A stretch of 64,000 nucleotides of DNA, from contig NZ_JAMBOO010000009.1 of NCBI RefSeq assembly GCF_023715895.1, positions 62,001 to 126,000 on the forward strand, in the 5' to 3' direction. Origin of the DNA: Domibacillus indicus. Lineage in GTDB: Bacteria > Bacillota > Bacilli > Bacillales > Domibacillaceae. Shown piece after piece: positions 8,207 through 17,455 of the stretch (positions are counted from its first letter, which is position 1; each line of letters begins with the position of its first letter). The notes under the pieces are model-generated. The model had not been told where the DNA came from, did not search any database, and saw only the letters and a list, made by a program, of their open reading frames with translations. The position numbers and the translations under genes are program-made.

Positions 8207-8578
8207 GGATTCCGGCTCTGCTTCTGTCCGGAGCGCGTTGAAAAATTCAAGAATGTACCGATAGCTGTTTCCAAAGTCGCCAAGCATTCCTTCTTTTGAG
8301 CAGTAGACATCAATGGCAGATTGCATCGGTGTAATTTTATAAATGGTGATAACCATGCCATATGCTCCTTTTTCAAGCATGATTTCTCCCCTCGCTACGT
8401 CTTCATTCAACAGCGCCCATCCGGCGAGCTTACCGTTTTGAACAACCTTCTTTATGTCGTTAAAAAGCGACTCGCGGCTTTTCCGGTAATAGCGGGTTTT
8501 AAGCGAGGATTCTTTCGGATTTTCTTTTGTTTCTTCATGCTTTCTCCAAATTCCCGTTATAACGCGTGCTGTTGACAT
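8204..8578 (-). CDS. Hypothetical protein, DUF1499-like C-terminus
   Basis: 124-residue soluble protein with a strong GGGGGGAAAG ribosome site. It has no signal peptide or membrane helix. The C-terminal pattern AIDVYCSKEGMLGDFGNSYRYILEFFNAL recalls the DVRS...GDLG.N..RI..FL..L ending of DUF1499 proteins, and the earlier RYYRKSRESLFNDI fits the start of that domain; the match is by eye. It follows the esterase gene by 18 bp, so the two probably form an operon. Function unknown. Confidence 0.65.
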   Translation of the reverse strand: MSTARVITGIWRKHEETKENPKESSLKTRYYRKSRESLFNDIKKVVQNGKLAGWALLNEDVARGEIMLEKGAYGMVITIYKITPMQSAIDVYCSKEGMLGDFGNSYRYILEFFNALRTEAEPES

Positions 8579-8596
8579 AGCTTTCCCCCCATGCAG

Positions 8597-9367
8597 TTAG
8601 TTTTTCAGTGGCAGCCAGCGGAGCACATCTTGAATTTTCCGGTCCCAATAGCCCCACTCATGCGATCCCGAATCAAATTGTACCGTTACATCAAAAGATG
8701 TCTTGTCACATGCTTCTTTAAAACGGAGGTTGTCTTCATACAAGAAGTCTTCTGTGCCGCAGCATTGATACAGGGCCGGTTTTTCGGGGGCGTGCTGCGC
8801 TGTTTCCAGCAGTGTGAACAAATCGTGCTTCGTGCCGGCTACCTGCCCGTCTCCAAAAACAAGCTCAAACAAACGGTCACGGCTTCCCTCTTCCACTCGG
8901 CTTACAATATCGACTGCCCCGGACAAACTGGCTGCTGCGCTAAACCGCTCCGGCTGTGACAGCGCCCATTTCAACGCCCCGTAGCCTCCCATTGAAAGCC
9001 CCGCGACAAAATTATCCTCCCGGGCATCGGATAACGGAAAAAAAGATTGTGCTATGGCCGGCAGTTCCTCTGTTAAAAACGTCCAGTACCGGCTTCCGTA
9101 CGCCATGTCAGTATAAAAGCTATGGTGCACCTGCGGCATCACAACAGCAAGTCCGAGCGGTGCTGCATACCGTTCGATAGAAGTCCGGCGTGTCCAGATC
9201 GTATCATCATCACTCAGTCCATGAAGCAAATAAAGTGTCTGATGTTTACTGCTGTTTTTTTGGCTTTGCATACCGATCTGTGAGTGGGTTTGCTGGGGAA
9301 GAATAACCGTCATGGATGTACTTAATTGTAAAACGTCGGAGTAGAATTGACAGTGAAGAAGCGCCAT
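8597..9367 (-). CDS. Tributyrin-esterase-like alpha/beta hydrolase
   Basis: 256-residue esterase of the EstA / S-formylglutathione hydrolase-like family. The nucleophile elbow GLSMGG gives Ser125, with Asp207 (CGTEDFLYE) and His236 (SGSHEWGYW) completing a plausible triad. The oxyanion region is [16 protein letters not shown]. It lacks a signal peptide, so it should act inside the cell on short-chain acyl esters. It heads a two-gene operon with the DUF1499-like gene. Confidence 0.85.
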   Translation of the reverse strand: MALLHCQFYSDVLQLSTSMTVILPQQTHSQIGMQSQKNSSKHQTLYLLHGLSDDDTIWTRRTSIERYAAPLGLAVVMPQVHHSFYTDMAYGSRYWTFLTEELPAIAQSFFPLSDAREDNFVAGLSMGGYGALKWALSQPERFSAAASLSGAVDIVSRVEEGSRDRLFELVFGDGQVAGTKHDLFTLLETAQHAPEKPALYQCCGTEDFLYEDNLRFKEACDKTSFDVTVQFDSGSHEWGYWDRKIQDVLRWLPLKN

Positions 9368-9544
9368 TTTTTCACCCTTTTAATTTCGGAATATTTTTAT
9401 TATATCATTCTCTTTTATTCTTCTGATAGACATATGGTTCATTTTAGGAGAAATAATTTACCGTATAAAAGAATGAACCTTCCAGTGTATGGGTACAACA
9501 AAAACAGATAGACTGATTACACGAACGGCAGAAAGGAGTTTTCT

Positions 9545-10024
9545 ATGGCTGTCCAATCCAAGGAAGTCCGCAGCTCTTCCCATCTTTCCAGGCGTAATCT
9601 CTGGTCCGGCTTTTTATTTGGCATTGGCTTTGTTGCTTTTTTTGATGAAGCTGTTTTTCACCAGCTGCTTCACTGGCATCACTTTTATGACAAATCCACC
9701 ACAAGCGCCGGGCTCGTTTCTGACGGCTTTTTTCATGCGTTCAGCTGGTTCGCTACTGTAGGCGGGCTGTTTCTGTTTGCAGATCTGCGCCGTCGTAATA
9801 GGCTTCTCTTAAAAAAGTGGATCGGTGGAATGCTGCTGGGTGCCGGTATATTCCAGCTTTACGACGGTACCGTTCAGCACAAGCTTATGCGCCTTCACCA
9901 AATTCGTTACGTAGAGAATGTATGGATGTATGACCTTGTGTGGAACACGACCGCCGTTTTGATAATGGTAATTGGAGCGGCTCTTGCTGTCCGCACGAAA
10001 AAAGGTAAACGGAATGCACAATGA
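9545..10024 (+). CDS. DUF2243 membrane protein
   Basis: 159-residue protein with about four hydrophobic helices and conserved histidines (FFDEAVFHQLLHWHHFYD, DGTVQHKLMRLHQIR), as in DUF2243. Such genes are commonly next to CtaG-like genes, suggesting a role around respiratory metal centres, but biochemical function is unknown. The start is ATG 9545 behind AAAGGAG. It overlaps the next gene by 11 bases. Confidence 0.8.
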   Translation: MAVQSKEVRSSSHLSRRNLWSGFLFGIGFVAFFDEAVFHQLLHWHHFYDKSTTSAGLVSDGFFHAFSWFATVGGLFLFADLRRRNRLLLKKWIGGMLLGAGIFQLYDGTVQHKLMRLHQIRYVENVWMYDLVWNTTAVLIMVIGAALAVRTKKGKRNAQ

Positions 10025-10808
10025 TCATCATGTGCAGGCTGCTCTGTCTGCCTCCCTTTGGCTCACTTTACCTTTTGCGGCCGCACTCCTCTTATACATC
10101 TGGGCCGCCTTTCATTCGAGCCGCCGCTATTCGTCCTGGCCGGTTTTCCGCACTGTTTTATGGACAGGCGGCATCCTTTGTTCCCTGGCAGTTGTTATGG
10201 GTCCTTTAGCGGAAAAAGCCCATACAAATTTTATCGCTCATATGGCCGGTCATCTGCTTCTTGGCATGCTGGCTCCTCTTTTTATGGTGCTGGCCGCGCC
10301 CATCACGCTTCTTTTGCGGACACTGCCTGTAGAGCAGGCGCGGCGCGTATCCCGGCTGCTTCAAAGCCGGCCGCTTCGTTTTGCCATAGATCCTATAACG
10401 GCGTTTGTGCTAAACATCGGCGGACTTTGGCTGCTTTATACAACCAGCTTGTATGCACACATGCAGGAAAACGTGCTGATTCATATGTTTATTCATTTCC
10501 ATGTGTTTTTGGCTGGTTACGTATTTACTGCTTCTATTCTTTGCATTGACCCGGCGCCTCATCGCAGGTCTTTTCACTTCCGAGCTGCTGTTCTTATGCT
10601 CGCACTGGCCGGGCACAGCATTTTATCCAAATTTCTTTATGCGCATCCTCCTGCCGGTGTTTCTTCCCCTCAGGCAGAAATGGGCAGCATGCTCATGTAT
10701 TACGGCGGTGATGCAGTTGATCTTATCCTGGTCATTCTGTTTTGTGCGCAATGGTTTCACGCTGCCCGGCCAAGAAAAGCCGCCAGCTCAAAAACCGTTC
10801 AGCTTTAA
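10014..10808 (+). CDS. Cytochrome c oxidase assembly factor, CtaG (caa3-type) family
   Basis: 264-residue polytopic membrane protein of the caa3_CtaG family; the family aids assembly of heme-copper oxidase and has also been linked to copper handling. Conserved elements include HMAGHLLLGMLAPLF, HMFIHFHVFLAGY and GGDAVDLIL. The ATG at 10014 overlaps the end of DUF2243, indicating co-transcription. The neighbouring copper genes make a copper-related role plausible. Confidence 0.8.
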   Translation: MHNDHHVQAALSASLWLTLPFAAALLLYIWAAFHSSRRYSSWPVFRTVLWTGGILCSLAVVMGPLAEKAHTNFIAHMAGHLLLGMLAPLFMVLAAPITLLLRTLPVEQARRVSRLLQSRPLRFAIDPITAFVLNIGGLWLLYTTSLYAHMQENVLIHMFIHFHVFLAGYVFTASILCIDPAPHRRSFHFRAAVLMLALAGHSILSKFLYAHPPAGVSSPQAEMGSMLMYYGGDAVDLILVILFCAQWFHAARPRKAASSKTVQL

Positions 10809-10812
10809 CGAT

Positions 10813-10845
10813 AAAAAAGCCGCCTCTTTTTACAGAGGCGGCTTT
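10813..10845 (+). terminator. Terminator of the DUF2243-CtaG operon
   Basis: AAAGCCGCCTCT / AGAGGCGGCTTT hairpin. Confidence 0.8.
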
Positions 10846-10895
10846 CGAACTTCATTTACACTTTTAAGGTTCTTCTCTAGCCGGAAAGTGTTACA

Positions 10896-10926
10896 GCATG
10901 GCCGGATTTTCTTTTTTCCGGCCATC
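10896..10926. repeat. Strong hairpin without U-run downstream of copA
   Basis: ATGGCCGGA / TCCGGCCAT 9-bp stem with a T-rich loop. It could stabilise or end the copA message; there is no clear U tract on the minus strand. Confidence 0.5.
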
Positions 10927-10969
10927 AAGGACTAGAATTCGGCCATAGACTCATCATTAAATTTTCTTT

Positions 10970-13384
10970 TTACAGTTTTACTTTTTGCAGACGCAAAGCG
11001 TTTACGACTACTGAAACCGAGCTAAAAGCCATAGCTGCGCCGGCAAGCCATGGAGCCAGAAAGCCAAGTGCTGCGATCGGAATCCCAAGCGTATTATAGC
11101 CGAATGCCCAAAATAGATTTTGCTTCACATTTCGAATTGTTTTTTTGCTCATCAGGATCGCATCCGCAATACTGTTCAGGTCGCCGCGGATCAAAGTAAT
11201 ATCGGCCGCTTCCATGGCCACATCGGTTCCGGTGCCGATCGCCATGCCGATATCGGCTGTGGCAAGCGCTGGTGCATCATTAATGCCGTCGCCAACCATG
11301 GCAACATGCCGTCCCTCCTGCTGCAGCTTCTTCACTTCGTTCGCTTTGCCTTCTGGCAGTACTTCCGCGATAACGTAGTCAATACCGACCTGACGGGCAA
11401 TCGCCTGCGCGGTCTGCTCGTTGTCTCCTGTCATCATCACAACATGAAGACCCATTTCTTTTAAGCGGCGTACCGCTTCTTTTGACGTTTCTTTTACGGT
11501 ATCTGCCACCGCAATAATACCCGCGTATCGTCCATCCACAGCCACAAGCATCGCGGTTTTTCCTTCCCCCTCAAGAGCTGCCATGCTTTCTCCGGCGCTT
11601 TGGATGTTGATGTTTTTCTCACTCATCAGCTTACGCGTTCCGACCAGCACGTCTCTTCCTTCCACTATGGCTCGAATGCCATAGCCCGGAATCGCTTCAA
11701 ACTGCTCGCTCATTTTCAATGCAATGCCTTTATCTGTAATACCCTTTACAATTGCCTGGGCAAGCGGGTGCTCCGACTGTTTCTCAGCCGCACCTGTCAG
11801 CGCAAGAAGAACCGTTTCTTCTATTTCATATGGGAGCACATCCGTTAAAACAGGTGTCCCGTTTGTAACGGTTCCCGTTTTATCGAGCACGATCGTATCG
11901 ATTTTGTGCGCCGTTTCTAAATGCTCGCCGCCTTTAAAGAGAATCCCGTATTCTGCTGCCCGTCCTGAACCCGCCATGATGGATGTTGGAGTAGCCAGAC
12001 CAAGGGCACACGGGCACGCGATCACAAGCACGGCAATCAGTTTCTCAAGTGCTTGGGCAAAATTACCTGGTTCAACAAGGAGGAACCAAATAAGAAATGT
12101 TAAAAGAGCCAGGCCGACGACAATAGGAACGAAAATACCGGAAATTTGATCCGCAAGCCGCTGAATCGGCGCTTTTGATCCCTGCGCCTGCTCGACCGTG
12201 CGGATAATTTGCGCAAGCGCGGTGTCCCGTCCGACTTTCGTAGCTTTTATTTTTAAAAAGCCATTTTTGTTGACCGTAGCGCCAATCACTTCATCGCCTT
12301 TGCGTTTATCGACCGGCAGGCTCTCACCCGTCAGCATCGATTCATCGACCGCCGACTGTCCCTCTGTAACGATGCCATCAACCGGCACTTTTTCACCAGG
12401 CCGAACATGAATCAAGTCGCCTGTCACCACTTGTTCGAGCGGTATTTCTATTTCGTTTCCGCCGCGTTCGACAATCGCTGTTTTTGCCTGCAGGCTCATC
12501 AGTTTTTTGATCGCCTCGGATGAACGCCCTTTCGCTTTTGCTTCAAATAATTTCCCAAGCAGAATTAGCGTAATTAAAATCGCACTTGTTTCATAATAAA
12601 GCTCTGGTGCATGGCCGCTGTGTCCGAAGGACGCGAACGACAAATATAAGCTGTAAAAGTACGCCGCCGAGGTACCAAGCGCCACAAGAACATCCATATT
12701 GGCACTTTTGTTTTTCAGAGCTTTGTATGCACCAACATAAAACTGGCTGCCAATAATAAATTGTACCGGCGTGGCGAGAACGAGCTGAAACCAAGGATTC
12801 ATGAAAAGTACTGGAACGTAAAGATTCGATGTGAAACCAAAATGCCCGGCCATCGCCCATAAAAGCGGCAGAGATAAAAGAGTGGAAACAACAAACTTTG
12901 TTGTCTGCTTTTGGATTTCTTTTTGCCGGTAATCAACAGATTCTTTGTCGCTTTCTTCTTTTAACACAGCACCGTAACCAAGTGAATCCACTTTTTTGAT
13001 AATGTCTGCCGATGATAAAACCGACGGGTTATATTGAACGGCTGCACGTTCAAGAGCGAGATTAACGGTCGCATTTTGAATGCCGTCCAGCTTGTTTAAT
13101 CCTTTTTCAATTCGAGTGGCGCAGGCGGCACAGGTCATCCCCGTAATCGAAAATTCATCTTTTTCTAAGACAACCTCATAACCGAGATCATGAACTTTCT
13201 TCTGCAGATCAGCTTCGGTTATTTTGGACGGATCATATCGAACGGTTGACTTTTCCAGCGCCAGATTCACCGTTGCCTGGTCAACACCGTCCAGTTTATT
13301 GAGCCCTTTTTCAATCCGGGTGGCACAGGCGGCACAGGTCATCCCTGTAATCTGCATGTTTGTTTCTTTTTGCGAGGCACTCAT
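10970..13384 (-). CDS. copA: Copper-exporting P1B-type ATPase
   Basis: 804-residue Cu(I) efflux pump in the cytoplasmic membrane. Two N-terminal heavy-metal-associated domains each carry GMTCAAC (Cys17/20 and Cys85/88). They are followed by the TGES actuator, the intramembrane CPC (IACPCALG), the phosphorylation site DKTGT, the HP motif (SEHPLAQA) and GDGIND. The start is ATG 13384, with GGGGGAAA in front; an upstream ATG at 13408 lies inside the CsoR-type operator and is rejected. It lies downstream of csoR and copZ, with its own operator. Confidence 0.93.
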   Translation of the reverse strand: MSASQKETNMQITGMTCAACATRIEKGLNKLDGVDQATVNLALEKSTVRYDPSKITEADLQKKVHDLGYEVVLEKDEFSITGMTCAACATRIEKGLNKLDGIQNATVNLALERAAVQYNPSVLSSADIIKKVDSLGYGAVLKEESDKESVDYRQKEIQKQTTKFVVSTLLSLPLLWAMAGHFGFTSNLYVPVLFMNPWFQLVLATPVQFIIGSQFYVGAYKALKNKSANMDVLVALGTSAAYFYSLYLSFASFGHSGHAPELYYETSAILITLILLGKLFEAKAKGRSSEAIKKLMSLQAKTAIVERGGNEIEIPLEQVVTGDLIHVRPGEKVPVDGIVTEGQSAVDESMLTGESLPVDKRKGDEVIGATVNKNGFLKIKATKVGRDTALAQIIRTVEQAQGSKAPIQRLADQISGIFVPIVVGLALLTFLIWFLLVEPGNFAQALEKLIAVLVIACPCALGLATPTSIMAGSGRAAEYGILFKGGEHLETAHKIDTIVLDKTGTVTNGTPVLTDVLPYEIEETVLLALTGAAEKQSEHPLAQAIVKGITDKGIALKMSEQFEAIPGYGIRAIVEGRDVLVGTRKLMSEKNINIQSAGESMAALEGEGKTAMLVAVDGRYAGIIAVADTVKETSKEAVRRLKEMGLHVVMMTGDNEQTAQAIARQVGIDYVIAEVLPEGKANEVKKLQQEGRHVAMVGDGINDAPALATADIGMAIGTGTDVAMEAADITLIRGDLNSIADAILMSKKTIRNVKQNLFWAFGYNTLGIPIAALGFLAPWLAGAAMAFSSVSVVVNALRLQKVKL

Positions 13385-13398
13385 TTTATTTCCCCCTA

Positions 13399-13415
13399 AT
13401 ACCCACATGGGGTAT
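13399..13415. promoter_or_regulatory. CsoR-type operator in front of copA
   Basis: ATACCC-ACATG-GGGTAT, a near-perfect palindrome of the CsoR class, 15 bp before the copA start. It suggests copA has a copper-inducible promoter separate from that of csoR-copZ. Confidence 0.7.
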
Positions 13416-13433
13416 ATTTTTTGCCGAAGAGAA

Positions 13434-13455
13434 CGTGCTGATGGAAGTCAGCACG
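13434..13455. repeat. Hairpin between copZ and copA
   Basis: CGTGCTGA-TGGAAG-TCAGCACG. The U-run is poor on the minus strand, so it may attenuate or process the copZ-copA transcript rather than fully stop it. Confidence 0.5.
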
Positions 13456-13462
13456 CACTTTT

Positions 13463-13669
13463 TTAAACGACGTCATATCCTTGGTCATCGATCGCTTCTT
13501 TAATTTGGTCAAGTGTCACTTTTGACTCGTCGTACTTTACTTCTACTTGGTTGTTTTCTAAAGAAACGGCAACAGACTCGACACCTTCTAATTTACCAAC
13601 GCTTCCTTCTACTGCTTTCACACAATGTCCGCATGACATGCCTTGTACATTTAATGTTGTTTGTTCCAT
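13463..13669 (-). CDS. copZ: Copper chaperone
   Basis: 68-residue single HMA domain with the copper site GMSCGHC (Cys13 and Cys16). It shuttles Cu(I) in the cytoplasm to CopA. It starts 18 bp after csoR, so the two are co-transcribed, and it precedes copA. Confidence 0.93.
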   Translation of the reverse strand: MEQTTLNVQGMSCGHCVKAVEGSVGKLEGVESVAVSLENNQVEVKYDESKVTLDQIKEAIDDQGYDVV

Positions 13670-13687
13670 GTTAATCGCTCCGTTTCG

Positions 13688-14008
13688 TTATTTTTTCATT
13701 AACCGCCCAATCGTCACAAGAAGCTCCTCTACAATTTCTTCATCGCCTTCTTGAATCCGTTCGACTACACAGCTTTTCAAATGGCCTTCAAGCAAGACTT
13801 TTGCTGCGCTGTTCAGCGCCGATTGCGTAGCAGAAATCTGGGTAATAATATCATCACAATACACATCTTTTTCAATAAGTCCTTTAATACCGCGGATTTG
13901 ACCTTCGATCCGGTTCAGCCTGGTAATTAAATTTTTCTTTACTGCTTCAGAATGATGGCTTTTTCGTTCAGATAATTCGCCACAGGTACGAGTCTTCATT
14001 TCTTCCAT
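13688..14008 (-). CDS. csoR: Copper-sensing repressor
   Basis: 106-residue all-helical CsoR/RcnR-family repressor. The Cu(I) ligand set Cys-His-Cys is present (Cys51, His76, Cys80), with the helix LITRLNRIEGQIRGIKGLIE. It should release its operators when it binds Cu(I), turning on csoR-copZ and copA. CsoR-like operators occur both upstream of csoR and before copA. Confidence 0.92.
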   Translation of the reverse strand: MEEMKTRTCGELSERKSHHSEAVKKNLITRLNRIEGQIRGIKGLIEKDVYCDDIITQISATQSALNSAAKVLLEGHLKSCVVERIQEGDEEIVEELLVTIGRLMKK

Positions 14009-14033
14009 ATACCCCGCCTCCTTGGTTTTAATT

Positions 14034-14057
14034 TACCATACCCCTCTACCGTATGTA
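14034..14057. promoter_or_regulatory. CsoR-type operator upstream of csoR
   Basis: On the minus strand ATACGGTAGAGGGGTATGGT, containing the GGGGTATGGT core known from Bacillus CsoR sites. It lies about 26 bp before csoR and just before the remnant copper-protein gene on the other strand. Confidence 0.65.
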
Positions 14058-14104
14058 AACTGTTTTGCTCGATTTATTTGTTTATTATTTTGCCCAATAG
14101 CCAT

Positions 14105-14362
14105 ATGCCCAGCAAGGGGATAAGCCAGTTTTTCATTTATTTCACCTGCATTCGACTGGACCGCGAATGTGCAGATCTTTGTGCATTGGCTGTGCAGTCG
14201 ATGCAGCGAAACAGCCCGTTTATGGCTTAAATTTGTGTGCTTTGCGCAGATGTTTGTGAAACATGCGGAAACAAATGCCAAAAGCACGATCACAACCATT
14301 GCCAGGCATGTGCACAGGCGTGCTTTAAATGTGCAGAAGCATGCCAGAAGATGGCAGCCTGA
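14105..14362 (+). pseudogene. Broken four-helix-bundle copper-binding protein (DUF326)
   Basis: In one frame the sequence reads CIRLDRECADLCALAVQSM...SPFMA, then an in-frame TAA at 14228-14230, then ICVLCADVCETCGNKC and HNHCQACAQACFKCAEACQKMAA to a stop at 14360. This cysteine ladder (CxxxC spacing on amphipathic helices) is that of the DUF326 copper-storage family, usually about 110 residues. The N-terminal helix with its first cysteines is absent, and the frame is interrupted, so the gene is inactive unless the stop is an error. Position beside csoR and its operator fits a former copper-induced gene. Confidence 0.75.
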
Positions 14363-14375
14363 TGATTATCTGTAC

Positions 14376-14412
14376 AAAAGCCGGAGAAGATATACCTCTC
14401 CAGCTTTTGTTT
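14376..14412. terminator. Bidirectional terminator
   Basis: AAAAGCCGGAGA / TCTCCAGCTTTT stem between the remnant gene and the converging ynfA. Confidence 0.7.
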
Positions 14413-14419
14413 CCTTATG

Positions 14420-14755
14420 CTACGAACGCGGTGCCCACAGCATAATGGCAACACCCGCAAGGCAGATAGCAGCACCGATCCAGTCATATACATCCGGCGT
14501 TTTTTTATCGACACCCCAGCCCCACAAAACGGATAACACGATAAATACGCCGCCATATGCCGCATACACGCGTCCGAATGATGGAAAGGTTTGAAAGGTG
14601 GCGATAATGCCGTACAGCACAAGGGCCACACCGCCAATGATTCCCCATGTGAACGGTTTTCCTTCTCTCAGCCAGAGCCAAATCAAGTAGCCCCCGCCAA
14701 TTTCAGCTGCTCCAGCTAATAAAAACATCATCCATGTATACAGCAGTTTTCTCAC
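14420..14755 (-). CDS. ynfA: UPF0060 / YnfA-family small membrane protein
   Basis: 111-residue protein with four hydrophobic helices. [19 protein letters not shown] and [27 protein letters not shown] are the family hallmarks; the family resembles small multidrug exporters but its substrate is unproven. The start chosen is GTG 14755, which gives the usual family length; a longer upstream frame crosses the CadC operator. It is divergent from cadC, with a perfect CadC-like operator between, hinting at metal-linked control. Confidence 0.8.
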   Translation of the reverse strand: MRKLLYTWMMFLLAGAAEIGGGYLIWLWLREGKPFTWGIIGGVALVLYGIIATFQTFPSFGRVYAAYGGVFIVLSVLWGWGVDKKTPDVYDWIGAAICLAGVAIMLWAPRS

Positions 14756-14783
14756 ACTTTCTTTTGATTGGTTCCGTCTTTCG

Positions 14784-14813
14784 TTTACATTCAAACATTT
14801 ATTTGAATGTAAA
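14784..14813. promoter_or_regulatory. CadC/ArsR-type operator O1
   Basis: TTTACATTCAAA-N6-TTTGAATGTAAA, perfect 12-bp arms. It resembles the TCAAATAAATATTTGA core of CadC operators. It lies immediately upstream of the cadC -35 box and on the ynfA side. Confidence 0.7.
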
Positions 14814-14814
14814 A

Positions 14815-14843
14815 TTGACTTTTTTTCACCTCCAGCATACACT
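14815..14843 (+). promoter_or_regulatory. cadC-cadA promoter
   Basis: TTGACT, 17 bases, TACACT; flanked on both sides by CadC-like operators. Confidence 0.65.
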
Positions 14844-14853
14844 AAAAATATAC

Positions 14854-14873
14854 AATCAAACAACTATTTGAAT
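14854..14873. promoter_or_regulatory. CadC/ArsR-type operator O2
   Basis: AATCAAA-CAACTA-TTTGAAT, 12 bp before the cadC start, the same position as the operator in staphylococcal cad. Confidence 0.7.
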
Positions 14874-14884
14874 GAGGTGCTGAA

Positions 14885-15256
14885 ATGACCCAAAAAACAA
14901 CTGTAAAGTCCTTAAATGATGCCTGTGAAACAAATTGTTTCAATGGAAAAGTCGTCAGCCGGGTCCAGCCGAAAATAGATGAAGTAACCGGTGTAGAGCT
15001 GCTGTTTAAAGCTTTGTCTGATGCCACCCGCTTAAAAATCGTATACGCACTGACGCTCGAAGAAGAGCTGTGTGTCTGCGATGTGGCGCAAATTATTGGC
15101 TCTACTACCGCTACCGCCTCCCACCACTTACGCCTGCTTCGCAACATGGGACTCGCCAAGTATCGGAAAGAAGGAAAAATGGTGTATTACTCTGTTAAAG
15201 ACGACCATGTCCATCAGCTTGTCAGCATTGCCCTTGAGCATTCCAGAGAGGACTGA
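14885..15256 (+). CDS. cadC: Cadmium/lead/zinc-responsive ArsR-family repressor
   Basis: 123-residue ArsR/SmtB winged-helix repressor of the CadC type. The alpha-3 metal box ELCVCD (Cys63, Cys65) and two N-terminal cysteines (Cys14, Cys18) form the expected thiolate site; the recognition helix is in [16 protein letters not shown]. It is followed after five bases by cadA. Metal binding should release the two flanking operators and derepress the efflux pump. Confidence 0.9.
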   Translation: MTQKTTVKSLNDACETNCFNGKVVSRVQPKIDEVTGVELLFKALSDATRLKIVYALTLEEELCVCDVAQIIGSTTATASHHLRLLRNMGLAKYRKEGKMVYYSVKDDHVHQLVSIALEHSRED

Positions 15257-15261
15257 GGAAA

Positions 15262-17376
15262 ATGAGTGAGGAAAGGAAACATGTTTACCGGCTTCAGGGA
15301 TTGTCCTGCACCAACTGCGCGGCCAAGTTTGAAAAAAACATCCGCGATATAGAAACAGTAGAAGATGTCCAGCTGAATTTTGGCGCATCGAAAGTGGCGA
15401 TTATCGGCGATGCGTCCGTTGAACAGCTTGAAGCTGCTGGTGCGTTTGATGGAATCAAAGTATATCCCGAGCGCGAAAAGGTCAAGGAAGAAAGAGTTCC
15501 ATTCTGGCAAAAGCATGAAAATAAAAATACGATCGTTTCGTTGTTCTTTTTGCTCTGCGGCTATATTTCCACTTTTTCCGCTGGTGAAAGTAGTATCGTA
15601 ACCATTACTCTTTTTGCGCTTTCCATCTTCATCGGCGGCTTCGATTTATTCAAAGTCGGCTTAAATAATTTAATCCGCTTTGAATTCGATATGAAAACGT
15701 TAATGACCGTTGCCATTATTGGGGCAGCAATTATTGGCGAGTGGGGAGAAGGCGCTGTTGTCGTGTTTCTTTTTGCCCTAAGCGAAGCGCTGGAAGGATA
15801 CTCAATGGACAAAGCCCGCCAGTCTATCCGCTCTCTTATGGATATTGCACCGGATACCGCGCTGATTAAACGGGGCGGCAGTGAATTTGAAGTGGCTGTT
15901 GAAGATATTCAAATCGGAGACATTATGATCGTGAAGCCCGGACAAAAGGTTGCCATGGATGGCGAGGTCATTCGCGGCCGTTCATCCATTAACCAGGCGG
16001 CGATTACCGGTGAATCCATTCCGGTGTCCAAGGAAGAAGGCGATGAAGTGTTTGCCGGCTCCCTCAATGAAGAAGGATTTTTAGAAGTACGCGTCACAAA
16101 GCTTGCCGAAGATACAACAATCGCTAAGATTATCCACTTAGTTGAAGAAGCCCAGGCTGAGCGTGCTCCTTCTCAGGCGTTCGTCGACCGTTTTGCCAAG
16201 TACTACACGCCGGCCATTATGGCCATTGCTTTCCTGGTCGCTGTCCTGCCTCCTTTGTTTATGGGGGGCGACTGGCAGGAATGGATTTACCGCGGTCTTG
16301 CGGTTCTTGTCGTGGGATGTCCGTGTGCACTGGTGATTTCCACACCGGTTGCCATTGTCACAGCAATTGGGAATGCAGCGAAAAACGGTGTGTTAATCAA
16401 AGGCGGCATTCACCTGGAAGAAACGGGACGTTTAAAAGTAGTCGCTTTTGATAAAACCGGGACGTTAACCGAAGGAAAGCCCGAGGTAACCGACATTGCT
16501 TCCGTTTCCGATATGAGCGTGCAGGAGCTTTTATCCGTCGCCGCTTCTCTTGAAACGTTTTCCCAGCACCCCCTCGCTTCCGCCATTTTACGCAAAGCGG
16601 CTGCTGAAAAAGCATTGCTGCTTGAAGCCCATGATTTTCAATCTCTTACGGGTAAAGGTGCGAAAGCTTCTTTAAACGGAACCATTTATTACATTGGCAG
16701 CCCGGCTCTTTTTGAGAATGGTCCTGCTGTAACGGAAAAAGTCCGGGAAGCGATCTCAGCAATGCAGGCAGAAGGAAAGACGGTGATGCTCGTTGGAACG
16801 GATGAAAAAGTAAAAGGCTATATTGCCGCAGCTGACCAGGTTCGGCAAAGCAGCCTGGCGGTTTTAGAAAAACTCACTAAGCTGGGCATTCAAAAAACGG
16901 TGATGCTGACAGGTGATAACCATGCAGCGGCGGCTTCCATCGGCAGAAAGCTTGGCTTAACCGATGTGCAGGCGGAATTAATGCCCGAGAACAAGCTGGA
17001 TGCCATTAAGTCTCTTCGTGCCCAGTACGGCCATGTGGCGATGGTTGGCGATGGCATTAACGATGCTCCTGCTCTTGCCAGTGCCTCAGTTGGCATTGCG
17101 ATGGGCGGTGCTGGAACGGACACAGCACTTGAAACAGCGGATGTAGCTTTGATGGCGGATGATTTAGAGAAGCTCCCTTATACGGTTGCGCTCAGCCGTA
17201 AAACGCTCCAGATTATTAAGCAAAACATCGCTTTTGCATTCGGTTTGAAACTGCTCGCTCTGCTGCTAATCGTTCCAGGCTGGCTTACACTTTGGATGGC
17301 TGTATTTGCGGATGTCGGCTCCACTTTAATCGTAGTGTTAAATTCTATGCGTCTTATGAAGACCAGATACAAGTAA
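15262..17376 (+). CDS. cadA: Cadmium/zinc/lead-exporting P1B-type ATPase
   Basis: 704-residue metal efflux ATPase. One N-terminal HMA domain carries GLSCTNC (Cys16, Cys19). The actuator TGES, intramembrane CPC ([12 protein letters not shown]), DKTGTLTEG phosphorylation loop, SQHPLA and [11 protein letters not shown] are all present, and [25 protein letters not shown] is characteristic of divalent-cation CadA/ZntA pumps. TGAGGAAA precedes the ATG. It forms a two-gene operon with cadC. Confidence 0.92.
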   Translation: MSEERKHVYRLQGLSCTNCAAKFEKNIRDIETVEDVQLNFGASKVAIIGDASVEQLEAAGAFDGIKVYPEREKVKEERVPFWQKHENKNTIVSLFFLLCGYISTFSAGESSIVTITLFALSIFIGGFDLFKVGLNNLIRFEFDMKTLMTVAIIGAAIIGEWGEGAVVVFLFALSEALEGYSMDKARQSIRSLMDIAPDTALIKRGGSEFEVAVEDIQIGDIMIVKPGQKVAMDGEVIRGRSSINQAAITGESIPVSKEEGDEVFAGSLNEEGFLEVRVTKLAEDTTIAKIIHLVEEAQAERAPSQAFVDRFAKYYTPAIMAIAFLVAVLPPLFMGGDWQEWIYRGLAVLVVGCPCALVISTPVAIVTAIGNAAKNGVLIKGGIHLEETGRLKVVAFDKTGTLTEGKPEVTDIASVSDMSVQELLSVAASLETFSQHPLASAILRKAAAEKALLLEAHDFQSLTGKGAKASLNGTIYYIGSPALFENGPAVTEKVREAISAMQAEGKTVMLVGTDEKVKGYIAAADQVRQSSLAVLEKLTKLGIQKTVMLTGDNHAAAASIGRKLGLTDVQAELMPENKLDAIKSLRAQYGHVAMVGDGINDAPALASASVGIAMGGAGTDTALETADVALMADDLEKLPYTVALSRKTLQIIKQNIAFAFGLKLLALLLIVPGWLTLWMAVFADVGSTLIVVLNSMRLMKTRYK

Positions 17377-17393
17377 AGAACGGCTGTTACGTG

Positions 17394-17455
17394 AACACTG
17401 CCCTCCTCCTATTCATACCCTGTTAACAGGCAAATGAAGGAGGTAAGGCAGTGTT
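17394..17455 (+). promoter_or_regulatory. Long hairpin enclosing the sodF ribosome site and start codon
   Basis: Outer arms AACACTGCC (17394-17402) and GGCAGTGTT (17447-17455), a middle stem pairing CCTCCT-a-TTCAT with ATGAAGGAGG, and a central perfect palindrome CCTGTTAACAGG (17419-17430). The GAAGGAGG ribosome site and the GTG start (17451) are inside paired segments. A regulatory role is inferred; it could also act partly as a cadA 3' structure. Confidence 0.6.

Noticed and set aside
13385-13408. Upstream ATG for copA
   Set aside because: It overlaps the CsoR-type operator, and GGGGGAAA fits only the ATG at 13384.
14033-14299. Minus-strand open frame upstream of csoR
   Set aside because: Cysteine-rich only because it mirrors the DUF326 remnant on the plus strand; no ribosome site.
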